Source: Oscillospiraceae bacterium
GTDB taxonomy: Bacteria > Bacillota > Clostridia > Oscillospirales > Oscillospiraceae
Assembly: GCA_015067795.1 (NCBI GenBank)
Contig: SVLU01000005.1
Location: forward strand, 1-64,000
Direction: 5' to 3'
Length of the DNA: 64,000 nucleotides
Within the stretch, counting starts at the first letter, position 1. Every line of letters begins with the position of its first letter. Both the position numbers and the translations under genes were made by a program. The notes under the pieces are model-generated. The model was not told the DNA's origin. It did no database searches and worked only from the letters and a program-made list of their open reading frames with translations. Of the stretch, positions 8,030-16,243 are shown in pieces.

Positions 8030-9727
8030 TTACATCTTTTCAGGTGCTGTTACACCCAGAAGTGCCAGACATTCCTTAAGAACGATCTTTACGGAATCGG
8101 CAAGCTTCAGTCTTGCTGCCAGAAGTTCGGGTTCTTCACCCTTGATGCGGCAGGAGTTATAGAATCTGTGGAATCTGGAAGCAAGGTCTATAACGTATCT
8201 GTTGATCTTGGATGGGTCGTAATCTCTTGCGGCAAGCTTGATTTCCTCAGGAAGAATGGAAATCTGCTTGATGAGATCACGTTCAGGCTCGGTGCTGAGC
8301 TTTGTAATGTCAATTTCAGCCATGGGCTTAACATTGCAGTTTTCGCTTGCAAGAGCAGCGATAAGGCTGCAAATTCTTGCGTGAGCGTACTGAACGTAGT
8401 AAACAGGATTGTCGCTGTCCTGACGAACTGCAAGGTCAAGGTCGAATTCCAGATGGGTGTCAGGCTTTGCGTTAAAGAAGAAACGACAAGCATCGCAGGA
8501 AATTTCATCCAGCAGGTCGTTGAGAGTGAGAGCCTTACCTGTACGTTTGGAAACCTTTACAGTTTCACCGTTTCTTGTAAGGCGAACCATCTGCATAATA
8601 AGGAAGTCGAGGGAGTCAGGAGCAATGCCAAGGCACTTTGCACCTGTAAGGGTGTTCTTAAAGCGGATGGCGTGACCGTGGTGGTCAGCACCCCATACGT
8701 TGATTACACGGTCAAAGCTTCTTTCGATGAACTTGTTGCGATGGTATGCGATATCAACAGCATAATATGTGTAGAAGCCGTTGGCACGACGGAGGACCTC
8801 GTCCTTATCAGCACCCAGCTCTGTGTTGCGGAGCCAAAGGGCACCATCCTTTTCGTAGGTATAACCGTTGTCAGTGAGCATCTGAACGGTTTCAGCTACA
8901 TAGCCGCTCTTATGGAGGGAGCTTTCTAAGAACCAGTTATCGAAGTTAATGCGATAGCGTTCCAGATGCTTCTTCATGAGGGCGATATTGTGTGGGAGAC
9001 CAAACTCAACAAAAGCCTGACGGCGGGCGTCGGAGTCCCAATTTACGTATTTGTTACCATGTTCATCATGGATAAGAGCCGCAAGACCCTTGATGTCGTC
9101 ACCGTGATAGCCGTCATCAGGGAATTCCACTGCATCTTCGCCAAGGCAAAGCTGGAGATATCTTGCTTCGATGGAGCGACCGAACAGGTCGACCTGATTG
9201 CCGGCATCGTTTACATAGAACTCACGGCAAACGTCGTAGCCTGCTTTATCGAGAATAGCGGCAAGAGTATCACCCAGAACACCGCCGCGGGCGTTGCCGA
9301 TAGTCATTGGGCCTGTTGGGTTTGCGGAAACGAACTCAACCATGACCTTCTCGCCGTTACCAACATTTACAGAGCCGTATTCACTGTCCATTTCTTCAAC
9401 TGCGGACAGAACAGCACCATACCACTTGTCGGACAGACGGAAGTTCATAAAGCCTGCACCGGCGACGGAAACTTCCTTAAAATATGTGCCTTCGAGATCC
9501 ATTTCTGCTACGAGAGCATCTGCGATCTTGCGTGGAGCCATACGCATGGTTCTTGCACAAGCCATGGCATAACCGCAGGCGTAGTCACCGTGGGAAACGT
9601 CCTTTGGGATTTCAACAGAGCCTGTAAGCTCCATGCCACCGGGGAGGATACCCTTTTCGCTTGCCTTTTCATAAGCCTTGGAAGCGATTTCTTTTATCTG
9701 ATTTTTTGCCTCTTGGATAAGGTTCAT
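8030..9727 (-). CDS. argS: Arginyl-tRNA synthetase
   Basis: A 565-residue class I aminoacyl-tRNA synthetase that charges tRNA-Arg. The N-terminal Add-1-type domain leads into SANPTGPMTIGNARGG (residues 134-149), the HIGH-region equivalent in which the second His is Asn. VWGADHHGHAIRFK lies mid-protein, and VKVSKRTGKALTLNDLLDE at about 388 is the KMSKS loop. The C-terminal DALR anticodon-binding domain has YAHARICSL and ends LALLGVTAPEKM. Start CAT 9725-9727 has GAAAGGAATG upstream on the minus strand. It forms an operon with the DUF1934 gene; a family A repeat lies between them. Confidence 0.96.
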   Translation of the reverse strand: MNLIQEAKNQIKEIASKAYEKASEKGILPGGMELTGSVEIPKDVSHGDYACGYAMACARTMRMAPRKIADALVAEMDLEGTYFKEVSVAGAGFMNFRLSDKWYGAVLSAVEEMDSEYGSVNVGNGEKVMVEFVSANPTGPMTIGNARGGVLGDTLAAILDKAGYDVCREFYVNDAGNQVDLFGRSIEARYLQLCLGEDAVEFPDDGYHGDDIKGLAALIHDEHGNKYVNWDSDARRQAFVEFGLPHNIALMKKHLERYRINFDNWFLESSLHKSGYVAETVQMLTDNGYTYEKDGALWLRNTELGADKDEVLRRANGFYTYYAVDIAYHRNKFIERSFDRVINVWGADHHGHAIRFKNTLTGAKCLGIAPDSLDFLIMQMVRLTRNGETVKVSKRTGKALTLNDLLDEISCDACRFFFNAKPDTHLEFDLDLAVRQDSDNPVYYVQYAHARICSLIAALASENCNVKPMAEIDITKLSTEPERDLIKQISILPEEIKLAARDYDPSKINRYVIDLASRFHRFYNSCRIKGEEPELLAARLKLADSVKIVLKECLALLGVTAPEKM

Positions 9728-9785
9728 TTGTGTTACATTCCTTTCAAACGTAGAAGTCTAAGCTATCGGTTTATCAAAACCGATA

Positions 9786-9857
9786 TGTCATTCCGAGGAG
9801 CGTAAGCGATGTGGAAATCTTAAGATTGCCACGGCCCTGTTGGGCCTCGCAATGACA
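9786..9857. repeat. Dispersed repeat, family A, copy 1
   Basis: Starts TGTCATTCCGAGGAGCG and ends CTCGCAATGACA, with terminal inverted repeats TGTCATT/AATGACA and a central GGCCCTGTTGGGCC hairpin. Other copies are at 11849-11926 and 25809-25888, with a fragment near 43698. It lies inside the DUF1934-argS operon. Confidence 0.85.
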
Positions 9858-9859
9858 TC

Positions 9860-10276
9860 CTAAGCCTCTCTGACATTTATTTTAAAAACATTGCGGCTGA
9901 CGAGGGAATTTTCCATGTCGATCATACAGCGGATCTCAAGATCACCGCCATGCTCATCCATCTTAGATGAAATACTGCTGGTGGAAACGCCCATTGTCAT
10001 AGCACCGAATGGGGTGTCGTACATGAAGAAGTGCTTACGGCCTGTTTCAAATACCATCTGGGAATTGACAGTGCCTATTCTTGTGAGTGTCACAAAGGAT
10101 TTTTGAATTTCAAAGGTGGTCTTTGTGCCCTCCATGCCTGTAAGCTCACTTTCCATATATGTGAACTTGGTGATACCGTTATTGTGGGTGTACAGACCGG
10201 GAGTTACAAGCTCGTCACCGGCAGATGTGCCGTCCAGCTCCTGCATACCCTTTATTGCTATCAATACGTCTTTCAT
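9860..10276 (-). CDS. DUF1934 (YwiB-like) beta-barrel protein
   Basis: A 138-residue soluble protein of the DUF1934 family (Bacillus YwiB), predicted to form a lipocalin-like barrel. Characteristic features are the initial MKDVLIAIKGMQ, the YTHNNGITKFTYMESELTGM turn and the FETGRKHFFMYDTPFGAMTM segment. I place the start at CAT 10274-10276 because GGAG stands 8 nt upstream on the minus strand; a longer frame from 10333 runs into the promoter. The ywiB-argS order is the same as in Bacillus. Function is unknown. Confidence 0.85.
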   Translation of the reverse strand: MKDVLIAIKGMQELDGTSAGDELVTPGLYTHNNGITKFTYMESELTGMEGTKTTFEIQKSFVTLTRIGTVNSQMVFETGRKHFFMYDTPFGAMTMGVSTSSISSKMDEHGGDLEIRCMIDMENSLVSRNVFKINVREA

Positions 10277-10321
10277 AGGCAGCTCCGTGATAAATATCAA
10301 ATCATTTCGTTTCAACCTTGA

Positions 10322-10350
10322 ATTATATACCATTAATAAAGGAATGTCAA
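10322..10350 (-). promoter_or_regulatory. Promoter of the DUF1934-argS operon
   Basis: On the minus strand TTGACA (complement of 10345-10350), 17-bp spacer, TATAAT (complement of 10322-10327): a full consensus sigma-A promoter. Confidence 0.85.
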
Positions 10351-10416
10351 AATAAATCCTGTCTTATGCTGTATGAAATATTGCAATTTTGCCATGTCAG
10401 ATTGATGCACAAATCA

Positions 10417-10445
10417 TTGTAATATTTCCTGAACCGTGATACAAT
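10417..10445 (+). promoter_or_regulatory. Promoter of the XpaC-like gene
   Basis: TTGTAA (10417-10422), 17-bp spacer, TACAAT (10440-10445). Confidence 0.6.
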
Positions 10446-10490
10446 AACCATGTGTGTTTATAAGCATGGCTTGATGTTTGAGGTAATATC

Positions 10491-11843
10491 ATGAGAGAAT
10501 TGTTTGATAAAGTATATAACTGGCTGAGAAGTGACGGTATACTCCAATGGGTGGCCATTATCTGTGCTTTTTATGTATTCTGGCCTGCGGGTGTTGCTGC
10601 GGTGCTTTTTAAGTTTGGTGTTTTGACACCTGATATATTTGACGGTCATAAAACGAATACCGTGGATACACAAAATTCAGAGTATCGCAAGGCGGAGTAC
10701 AAGCGTATTGCCAGGGGTATGTCCTCGGTTTCCATTGACTATCTGGCGAATGCCCTGAGTGTGGATTTTAATGTTGTAATGCGTGACGTTCAGGAAATGG
10801 TCATTGACGGTGCTTTCGGCAGTCAGGCGTATATCGACTACGGTCTCAGAAGACTCTTTATCAAAGCGGATGAGGCTGAGGCTCAGCCTGTACAGAAGAA
10901 GGCTGCAAAGACCGAAAAAACAACTTCTTCAACAGCAAAAACCCAGCCGAAAACAGGCAAAAAGAAGAAAGATAAAATTAAGGAAATCTTCGGCAGCGGC
11001 AATGGACTTTTGGTATGGGGTATCATAATCGGGGTGCTGGGCTTTGGATTAAGTGTATCGGCGATGGATACCATTGTCGCATATTTGGGAAGTGTTACCT
11101 TTGCCATGGTGTGGGAGCTTATTACAGCCCTTTGTATTCTGGCTGCAGGCTGTGTGCTTCTTGGTGTACGCTCCGGACGCAAGAAGCGGGTAAGGCGTAT
11201 TGCGGTATACCTCTCCTATATTGGCACAAAAAGCTCCGTAACAATTTCCGAGCTTGCCAATGCAAGCGGAGCAAAGAGCTCCACAGTTAAAAAGGATATT
11301 GAGGTCATGCTTGAAAAGAAGCTTTTAGGTGAGGAAGCTTATCTGAATGTGGGTGCTGGACGGCTGATAATCCGACAGGAAGAGCAGAAAGAGGCAGAAG
11401 CGGCTGTTGATCCTAAGGACAGATACCATGCAATTATTATGGAAATTCGTCAGCTCAATGATGAGATAGCTGATCCTATGGTATCTGAAAAGATAGATCA
11501 GATAGAAAGACTAACAGCAAAGATATTCAAGGTTGTTCAGGAAAAGCCTGAGAAGCTTCCTGAGATAAAGAGCTTCATGAGCTATTATCTTCCAACAACT
11601 CTGAAGCTGCTTCGCTCTTACAGAGATCTTGAAAATCAGGGTGTGAGTGGTGCGAATATTGACGCAACAAAGGAGCGTATTGAGAAAATCCTTGATACTC
11701 TCATAAGCGGTTTTTCTCAGCAGCTTGACCAGCTTTTCAAATCCGATGCAATGGATATTTCCTCGGATATCGACGTGCTTGAGACAATGATGCGTCGTGA
11801 TGGATTATCTAAGGATGAGTCAGGCTTCCAGATTGGATTATAG
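10491..11843 (+). CDS. XpaC-like membrane protein (5-bromo-4-chloroindolyl phosphate hydrolysis family)
   Basis: A 450-residue protein. It has an N-terminal hydrophobic segment (about 18-43), a winged-helix-like module (about 67-123, SVSIDYLANALSVDFNVVMR), a Lys/Thr-rich linker (about 130-160), two membrane segments (about 168-188 and 200-225), and a second module similar to the first (about 232-297, TISELANASGAKSSTVKKDI). The C-terminal domain contains IKSFMSYYLPTTLKLLRSY, typical of the XpaC family. Such proteins often neighbour TelA; none is seen here. The duplicated helix-turn-helix-like modules flanking a membrane hairpin are notable. The molecular role is unknown. Confidence 0.8.
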   Translation: MRELFDKVYNWLRSDGILQWVAIICAFYVFWPAGVAAVLFKFGVLTPDIFDGHKTNTVDTQNSEYRKAEYKRIARGMSSVSIDYLANALSVDFNVVMRDVQEMVIDGAFGSQAYIDYGLRRLFIKADEAEAQPVQKKAAKTEKTTSSTAKTQPKTGKKKKDKIKEIFGSGNGLLVWGIIIGVLGFGLSVSAMDTIVAYLGSVTFAMVWELITALCILAAGCVLLGVRSGRKKRVRRIAVYLSYIGTKSSVTISELANASGAKSSTVKKDIEVMLEKKLLGEEAYLNVGAGRLIIRQEEQKEAEAAVDPKDRYHAIIMEIRQLNDEIADPMVSEKIDQIERLTAKIFKVVQEKPEKLPEIKSFMSYYLPTTLKLLRSYRDLENQGVSGANIDATKERIEKILDTLISGFSQQLDQLFKSDAMDISSDIDVLETMMRRDGLSKDESGFQIGL

Positions 11844-11848
11844 TTAAT

Positions 11849-11926
11849 GTCATTCCGAGGAGCGTAGCGACGTGGGAATCTTATACAAAAGATTGCCACG
11901 AGCCGCAGGCGGCTCTCGCAATGACA
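11849..11926. repeat. Dispersed repeat, family A, copy 2
   Basis: Begins TGTCATTCCGAGGAGCGTAG and ends GGCTCTCGCAATGACA, with internal GAGCCGCAGGCGGCTC hairpin. It lies between the XpaC-like gene and yifB and could act as a transcriptional hairpin. Confidence 0.85.
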
Positions 11927-11954
11927 GAAGAATATTTTGAAAGGAGGCGGCAAA

Positions 11955-13472
11955 TTGGTAGAGACGGTACATTCTCTTGGTATAACAGGAATACGAGGCT
12001 ACGATGTTCAGGTGGAAGTGAGCTTATCAGGTGGACTGCCATCCTTTGATATAGTAGGACTGCCCGATGCCGCCGTTAAGGAGTCGAGAGACAGGGTGCG
12101 TGCCGCAATCAAAAACTGCGGCCTTAAATTCCCGGTGAGCCGTGTGACTGTTAATCTTGCTCCTGCAGATACAAAGAAAATCGGCACTATCTACGATTTG
12201 CCAATACTGCTGGGTATTCTTGCGGCTGACAGGCAGATAGCACCGATACATGACGATATTGCGGTGGTCGGTGAGCTTTCGCTTACAGGTGAAGTGCGGC
12301 CTGTTCACGGCATAATTTCCATGGCACTTCACGGTGAGCGTGTGGGACTAAGTGAGCTGCTCGTTCCTGCGCAGAATGCGGCGGAAGCCAGCTTTGCGGA
12401 AAATGTGCCTGTTTACCCGGTGAGCCATGTGATGGATATTGTCGAGCATCTGGCAGGCAGAAAACGTATTGAACGCTTCAAAACACCGGAGGTCAAGCGT
12501 GACAGAAGCATGGAGCTTGATTTTGCCGATGTAAAGGGTCAGGAAAACGTAAAAAGAGCCTTGGAGGTTGCCGCCGCAGGCGGTCATAACATTCTCCTTG
12601 TGGGATCTCCCGGTGCAGGCAAAAGTATGCTGGCAAAGAGGCTGCCCTCCATTTTGCCGGAGATGACAAGAGCGGAGGCTCTTGAAACTACGGAGATCCA
12701 TTCCGTAATGGGGCTTACAGGTGAACGCGAACCCTTTGTTGCAAGACGCCCCTTCCGTTCTCCCCACCATACGGTGTCGGCGGCAGCTATGAGCGGCGGT
12801 TCGGCAAACCCGAAGCCGGGGGAAATATCGTTAGCTCATAACGGTGTGCTGTTTTTAGACGAACTTCCGGAATTTCCGCAGATGGTGCTTGAAACCCTGC
12901 GACAGCCATTGGAGGACGGACAGGTTACAATATCGCGAGTTTCTGGTGCGGTGACATATCCAAGCAGCTTCATGCTGGTGTGTGCCATGAATCCATGCAA
13001 ATGCGGCTGGTACGGTCATCCGTCGGGAAGATGCAGCTGCACGCCTAAATCCGTGAACAGCTATCTGGGCAGAATTTCAGGCCCGCTTCTTGATAGAATT
13101 GATATGTACATCGAAGTGCCGTCACTGGAATTTGATGAACTTAAGGCAAGACCCAACGGTGAACCGTCATCGGTAATACGTGAAAGGGTCAATGCCGCAA
13201 GAAGCTTACAGCAGAAAAGATATGAGGGAAGCGGTGTAAACTGCAATGCCCACATGAACACAAATCAGCTTGCGGATTATGCAGCTCTTGACACTACCTG
13301 CGAGATACTCATGCGTTCCGCGTTTGAAAAGATGGGCCTTACAGCACGATCCTACGACAAAATTCTCAGGGTAGCGAGAACTATCGCTGACCTTGCAGGT
13401 GAAGAAAATATTACAGCCGCCCACATTGCGGAGGCAATACAATACAGAACTTACGATTTCAAAAAGGAATGA
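11955..13472 (+). CDS. YifB/ComM-family Mg-chelatase-like AAA+ ATPase
   Basis: A 505-residue protein. The N-terminal Lon-like domain (SLGITGIRGYDVQVEVSLSG) is followed by an AAA+ domain with Walker A GSPGAGKSMLAKR near residue 222, Walker B LFLDELPEF, and RQPLEDGQVTISR. A C-terminal Mg-chelatase lid follows. CNPCKCGWYGHPSGRCSC-like cysteines (MNPCKCGW, GRCSC) are present as in the family. Homologues (ComM) promote branch migration during recombination and transformation. The start is most likely TTG 11955, eight bases behind AAGGAGG (11941-11947). It is the first gene of a tight group with thiI and cinA, suggesting a DNA-uptake/repair and RNA-modification operon. Confidence 0.93.
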   Translation: MVETVHSLGITGIRGYDVQVEVSLSGGLPSFDIVGLPDAAVKESRDRVRAAIKNCGLKFPVSRVTVNLAPADTKKIGTIYDLPILLGILAADRQIAPIHDDIAVVGELSLTGEVRPVHGIISMALHGERVGLSELLVPAQNAAEASFAENVPVYPVSHVMDIVEHLAGRKRIERFKTPEVKRDRSMELDFADVKGQENVKRALEVAAAGGHNILLVGSPGAGKSMLAKRLPSILPEMTRAEALETTEIHSVMGLTGEREPFVARRPFRSPHHTVSAAAMSGGSANPKPGEISLAHNGVLFLDELPEFPQMVLETLRQPLEDGQVTISRVSGAVTYPSSFMLVCAMNPCKCGWYGHPSGRCSCTPKSVNSYLGRISGPLLDRIDMYIEVPSLEFDELKARPNGEPSSVIRERVNAARSLQQKRYEGSGVNCNAHMNTNQLADYAALDTTCEILMRSAFEKMGLTARSYDKILRVARTIADLAGEENITAAHIAEAIQYRTYDFKKE

Positions 13473-13480
13473 ATACAAAA

Positions 13481-14650
13481 ATGTCTGATATAATTTTATT
13501 AAAACAGGGTGAGATCGTCCTTAAGGGTCTCAATAAACGTAGCTTTGAAATGAAGCTTATCTCAAACGTAAAACGCAGACTGAAGCCATTTGGCGATTTC
13601 AAGGTCTATGCTCTCCAGTCCACGGTTTACGTTGAACCACAGAATGACGATTGCGATATGGACGGTGCTTTTGAGGCTGTTCAGACTGTTTTCGGTATTG
13701 CATCCGTAAGCAGAGCGGCCTGTTGTGAAAAGGACAAGGATGCTATTTTTGAGACAGCTAAAGAATACCTTCGTGATGCAATGATGTGTGCCCGTTCCTT
13801 TAAGGTTGAGTCCAAGCGTTCCGACAAGCGTTTCCCAATGACCTCCATCCAGCTTTCCCAGTATGTTGGCGGTTTATTGGCTGAGGAATTTCCTGATGTT
13901 AAGGTTGACGTTCACAACCCCGAGCTTACCATCCATCTTGAGGTCAGAGATTATGCGGCTTATGTCCATGGCCCGAATATCGAGGGTGCGGGCGGTATGC
14001 CTGTTGGCGCAAACGGCAGAGTTGTATCTCTCCTTTCCGGCGGAATTGACAGCCCTGTTTCCACATATCTTGCGGCAAAACGCGGTGTTCAGATAATCCC
14101 TGTTCACTTCTTCTCATTCCCTTATACCTCCGAGCAGGCTAAGGAAAAGGTGCTGGAGCTTGCGGGTATTCTCACAAAATACTGCGGCCGTCTTATGGTT
14201 GAGATAGTTCCGTTCACCCATATTCAGGAAGAAATTCGTGACAAGTGTCCTGAGGAATATTTCACCGTTATCATGCGCAGATTCATGATGCGTATTTCCC
14301 AGAGGATTGCAGACTTAAACGGCTGTTCCGCAATGGTAACAGGTGAAAATCTTGGTCAGGTAGCAAGCCAGACTTTAGAAGCTATGTATGTTACAGAGGT
14401 TTGCGCAAGACTTCCGATAATCAGACCGCTTATTTGTCATGACAAGAAGGAAATAGTTGAAATTGCCCGTAAGATAGGCACATTTGAGACTTCTATCCTG
14501 CCTTACGAGGATTGCTGTACAGTATTTACACCAAAGCATCCACGGACAAAGCCACGTCTTGATGACGTTATCGAGGCTGAAAAGCCATTGGATATAGACG
14601 CTCTCGTTGAAGAAGCAGTTGCAAATATTGAAAGGGTGGCGATCCAGTAA
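13481..14650 (+). CDS. thiI: tRNA sulfurtransferase (4-thiouridine synthase)
   Basis: A 389-residue ThiI without the C-terminal rhodanese domain. It has the N-terminal ferredoxin-like and THUMP domains (to about residue 160) and the PP-loop pyrophosphatase motif SLLSGGIDSPVSTYLAAKRG near residue 184. It transfers sulfur to U8 of tRNA and can serve thiazole synthesis; lacking rhodanese, it must take sulfur directly from a cysteine desulfurase or use a Cys in the core. ATG 13481 is preferred over ATG 13469 because AAGGAAT at 13464-13470 leaves no room for the latter. It ends with TAATG, overlapping cinA by one base. Confidence 0.95.
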   Translation: MSDIILLKQGEIVLKGLNKRSFEMKLISNVKRRLKPFGDFKVYALQSTVYVEPQNDDCDMDGAFEAVQTVFGIASVSRAACCEKDKDAIFETAKEYLRDAMMCARSFKVESKRSDKRFPMTSIQLSQYVGGLLAEEFPDVKVDVHNPELTIHLEVRDYAAYVHGPNIEGAGGMPVGANGRVVSLLSGGIDSPVSTYLAAKRGVQIIPVHFFSFPYTSEQAKEKVLELAGILTKYCGRLMVEIVPFTHIQEEIRDKCPEEYFTVIMRRFMMRISQRIADLNGCSAMVTGENLGQVASQTLEAMYVTEVCARLPIIRPLICHDKKEIVEIARKIGTFETSILPYEDCCTVFTPKHPRTKPRLDDVIEAEKPLDIDALVEEAVANIERVAIQ

Positions 14651-15903
14651 TGAACCATATCGCGGAGATCATCTCTGTTGGAACGGAGCTTCTCCTTGGC
14701 AATACCACAAATACCGATGCAAGGGACATTTCAATCATGCTGTCCGAGCTGGGTATAAACGTCTATTACCATACGGTGGTAGGCGATAATCCGGCACGCC
14801 TTAAGGCGGCAGTTGAGATTGCAAAGAGCCGTGCTGATATTATCATCACCACAGGCGGCTTAGGCCCCACCTGCGATGACCTTACTAAACAGACTCTTGC
14901 CGAAGCCTTCGGCGTGAAGCTTATTTTCAGCGAAGAGGAAGCGGAGATAATCCGCAGCTATTTTAAAAACAGGCTTCACTATGACACCATGCCCGAAAAC
15001 AATCTTCAGCAGGCATACCTGCCGGAGAATTGTACGGTATTCCACAACGATTGGGGTACTGCTCCGGGCTGTGCCTTTGAAGCCGGTTGTGTTACGGTCA
15101 TGATGCTTCCCGGTCCTCCCCGGGAATGTATCTCCATGTTCAAAAAGTGTGCCGTACCATATCTTCGTGCAATGAGTGATTATGTGATACGCTCCCATAA
15201 TATCCACATTTTTGGTATGGGCGAAAGTGCCGTTGAGGATAAGCTGCGTCCTATGATGCTGGCAATGGAAAATCCAACGCTTGCTCCCTATGCAAAAAAC
15301 GGTGAAGTTATGCTGAGGGTTACCGCTAAAACAAAGAGCGATGAAGAAGCGGACAAACTCATGGAGCCTGCAATAGAGCAGGTAAAATCCATCTTAGGCG
15401 ATAAGATATACGGAATTGATACGGAAAGTCTGGAAAAGACAGTGCTTGATCTTTTGATTGAAAAGGATATGACTATTGCCATAGCTGAATCCTGCACAGG
15501 CGGTATGCTGTCAAAAAGACTTACCGACATTTCAGGTGCGTCCAACGCCTTCTTAGGCGGCGGTGTGACATATTCAAATCACGCAAAGTTCGAGCTTGCA
15601 GGTGTTGACCCTGAATTTTTGGCAGAAAATGGACCGTATAATGAGGAAACTGCAAAGATGATGGCAGAAGGTATCAAAAAACGTCTTGATGCAGATTTTG
15701 GCATTGGCATAACAGGTCTGGCGGGTCCTGACCCTGACGAAAACGGTCTTGAACCCGGGACTGTTTTTGTGGCGATGGCCGCACCTAACGGCACATATTG
15801 CAGAAAGCTCCATTTGGGACAGGGAAGAGAGCGTATTCGTGTGCTGGCTTCAAACCATGCACTGGATATGGTGAGAAGATATTTGACAGGCTTGAAGATT
15901 TAA
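14650..15903 (+). CDS. cinA: CinA: competence/damage-inducible protein, NMN deamidase
   Basis: A 417-residue two-domain protein. The N-terminal MoaB/MogA-like domain (residues 1-170) has ISVGTELLLGNTTNTDARD and TTGGLGPTCDDLTKQ. The C-terminal amidase domain starts near 255 and has AIAESCTGGMLSKRLTDISG and GVTYSNHAK. It is expected to hydrolyse ADP-ribose and deamidate nicotinamide mononucleotide for pyridine nucleotide salvage; the nadE gene lies 20 kb away. Translationally coupled to thiI through TAATG. Followed by a family B repeat, not by a typical terminator. Confidence 0.95.
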   Translation: MNHIAEIISVGTELLLGNTTNTDARDISIMLSELGINVYYHTVVGDNPARLKAAVEIAKSRADIIITTGGLGPTCDDLTKQTLAEAFGVKLIFSEEEAEIIRSYFKNRLHYDTMPENNLQQAYLPENCTVFHNDWGTAPGCAFEAGCVTVMMLPGPPRECISMFKKCAVPYLRAMSDYVIRSHNIHIFGMGESAVEDKLRPMMLAMENPTLAPYAKNGEVMLRVTAKTKSDEEADKLMEPAIEQVKSILGDKIYGIDTESLEKTVLDLLIEKDMTIAIAESCTGGMLSKRLTDISGASNAFLGGGVTYSNHAKFELAGVDPEFLAENGPYNEETAKMMAEGIKKRLDADFGIGITGLAGPDPDENGLEPGTVFVAMAAPNGTYCRKLHLGQGRERIRVLASNHALDMVRRYLTGLKI

Positions 15904-15920
15904 TAAGCGTTTATGTTTTT

Positions 15921-16002
15921 TGTAGGGGAGGCAGCCCTCTGCCTTCCGAATAGACACATCTGAATTTAACACAACGGAAGGCAGAGGTCTGCCTTCCCTA
16001 CA
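15921..16002. repeat. Dispersed palindromic repeat, family B, copy 2
   Basis: Starts TGTAGGGGAGGCAGCCCTCT and ends AGGTCTGCCTTCCCTACA. Arms are about 26 nt, separated by about 30 nt. It lies downstream of cinA and upstream of the second nifJ promoter region. Confidence 0.85.
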
Positions 16003-16026
16003 TATGTGCAGAAGAATGTTAACGTG

Positions 16027-16042
16027 GTTAGAAATGACTAAC
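16027..16042. promoter_or_regulatory. GTTAG-N6-CTAAC operator, box 3 (upstream of nifJ copy 2)
   Basis: GTTAGAAATGACTAAC, fitting the consensus GTTAGANNNGACTAAC of boxes 1 and 2 before the DUF3793 locus. It lies 53 bp upstream of the first candidate -35 box of the second PFOR, a position compatible with either repression of an upstream start or activation. Confidence 0.5.
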
Positions 16043-16094
16043 AAAGCATACCCTGCCAAAAATCATCGGAATAAAAAGGCGTATCAGGCGAGCC

Positions 16095-16123
16095 TTGACA
16101 AAATGGGTATAAATTTTTAATAA
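16095..16123 (+). promoter_or_regulatory. Distal promoter candidate of nifJ copy 2
   Basis: TTGACA (16095-16100), 17-bp spacer, TAATAA (16118-16123). Confidence 0.6.
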
Positions 16124-16151
16124 AAAACGAGAATAGTGTTGAATTTTACTG

Positions 16152-16180
16152 TTTACACGAGAAATTAAAAGTGATAAAAT
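16152..16180 (+). promoter_or_regulatory. Proximal promoter candidate of nifJ copy 2
   Basis: TTTACA (16152-16157), 17-bp spacer, TAAAAT (16175-16180). Two promoter-like sites with ideal spacing in one upstream region fit a very highly expressed gene. Confidence 0.6.
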
Positions 16181-16243
16181 ACTGATTTAGAAAGGTTCAC
16201 ACTTTTAAAAGATGTTTATAAAATATGTGAAGGAGATATAATC

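Noticed and set aside
8003..9805. Long plus-strand frames (308 and 279 codons) over argS
   Set aside because: argS motifs are clear on the minus strand and the plus frames have no SD or family resemblance.
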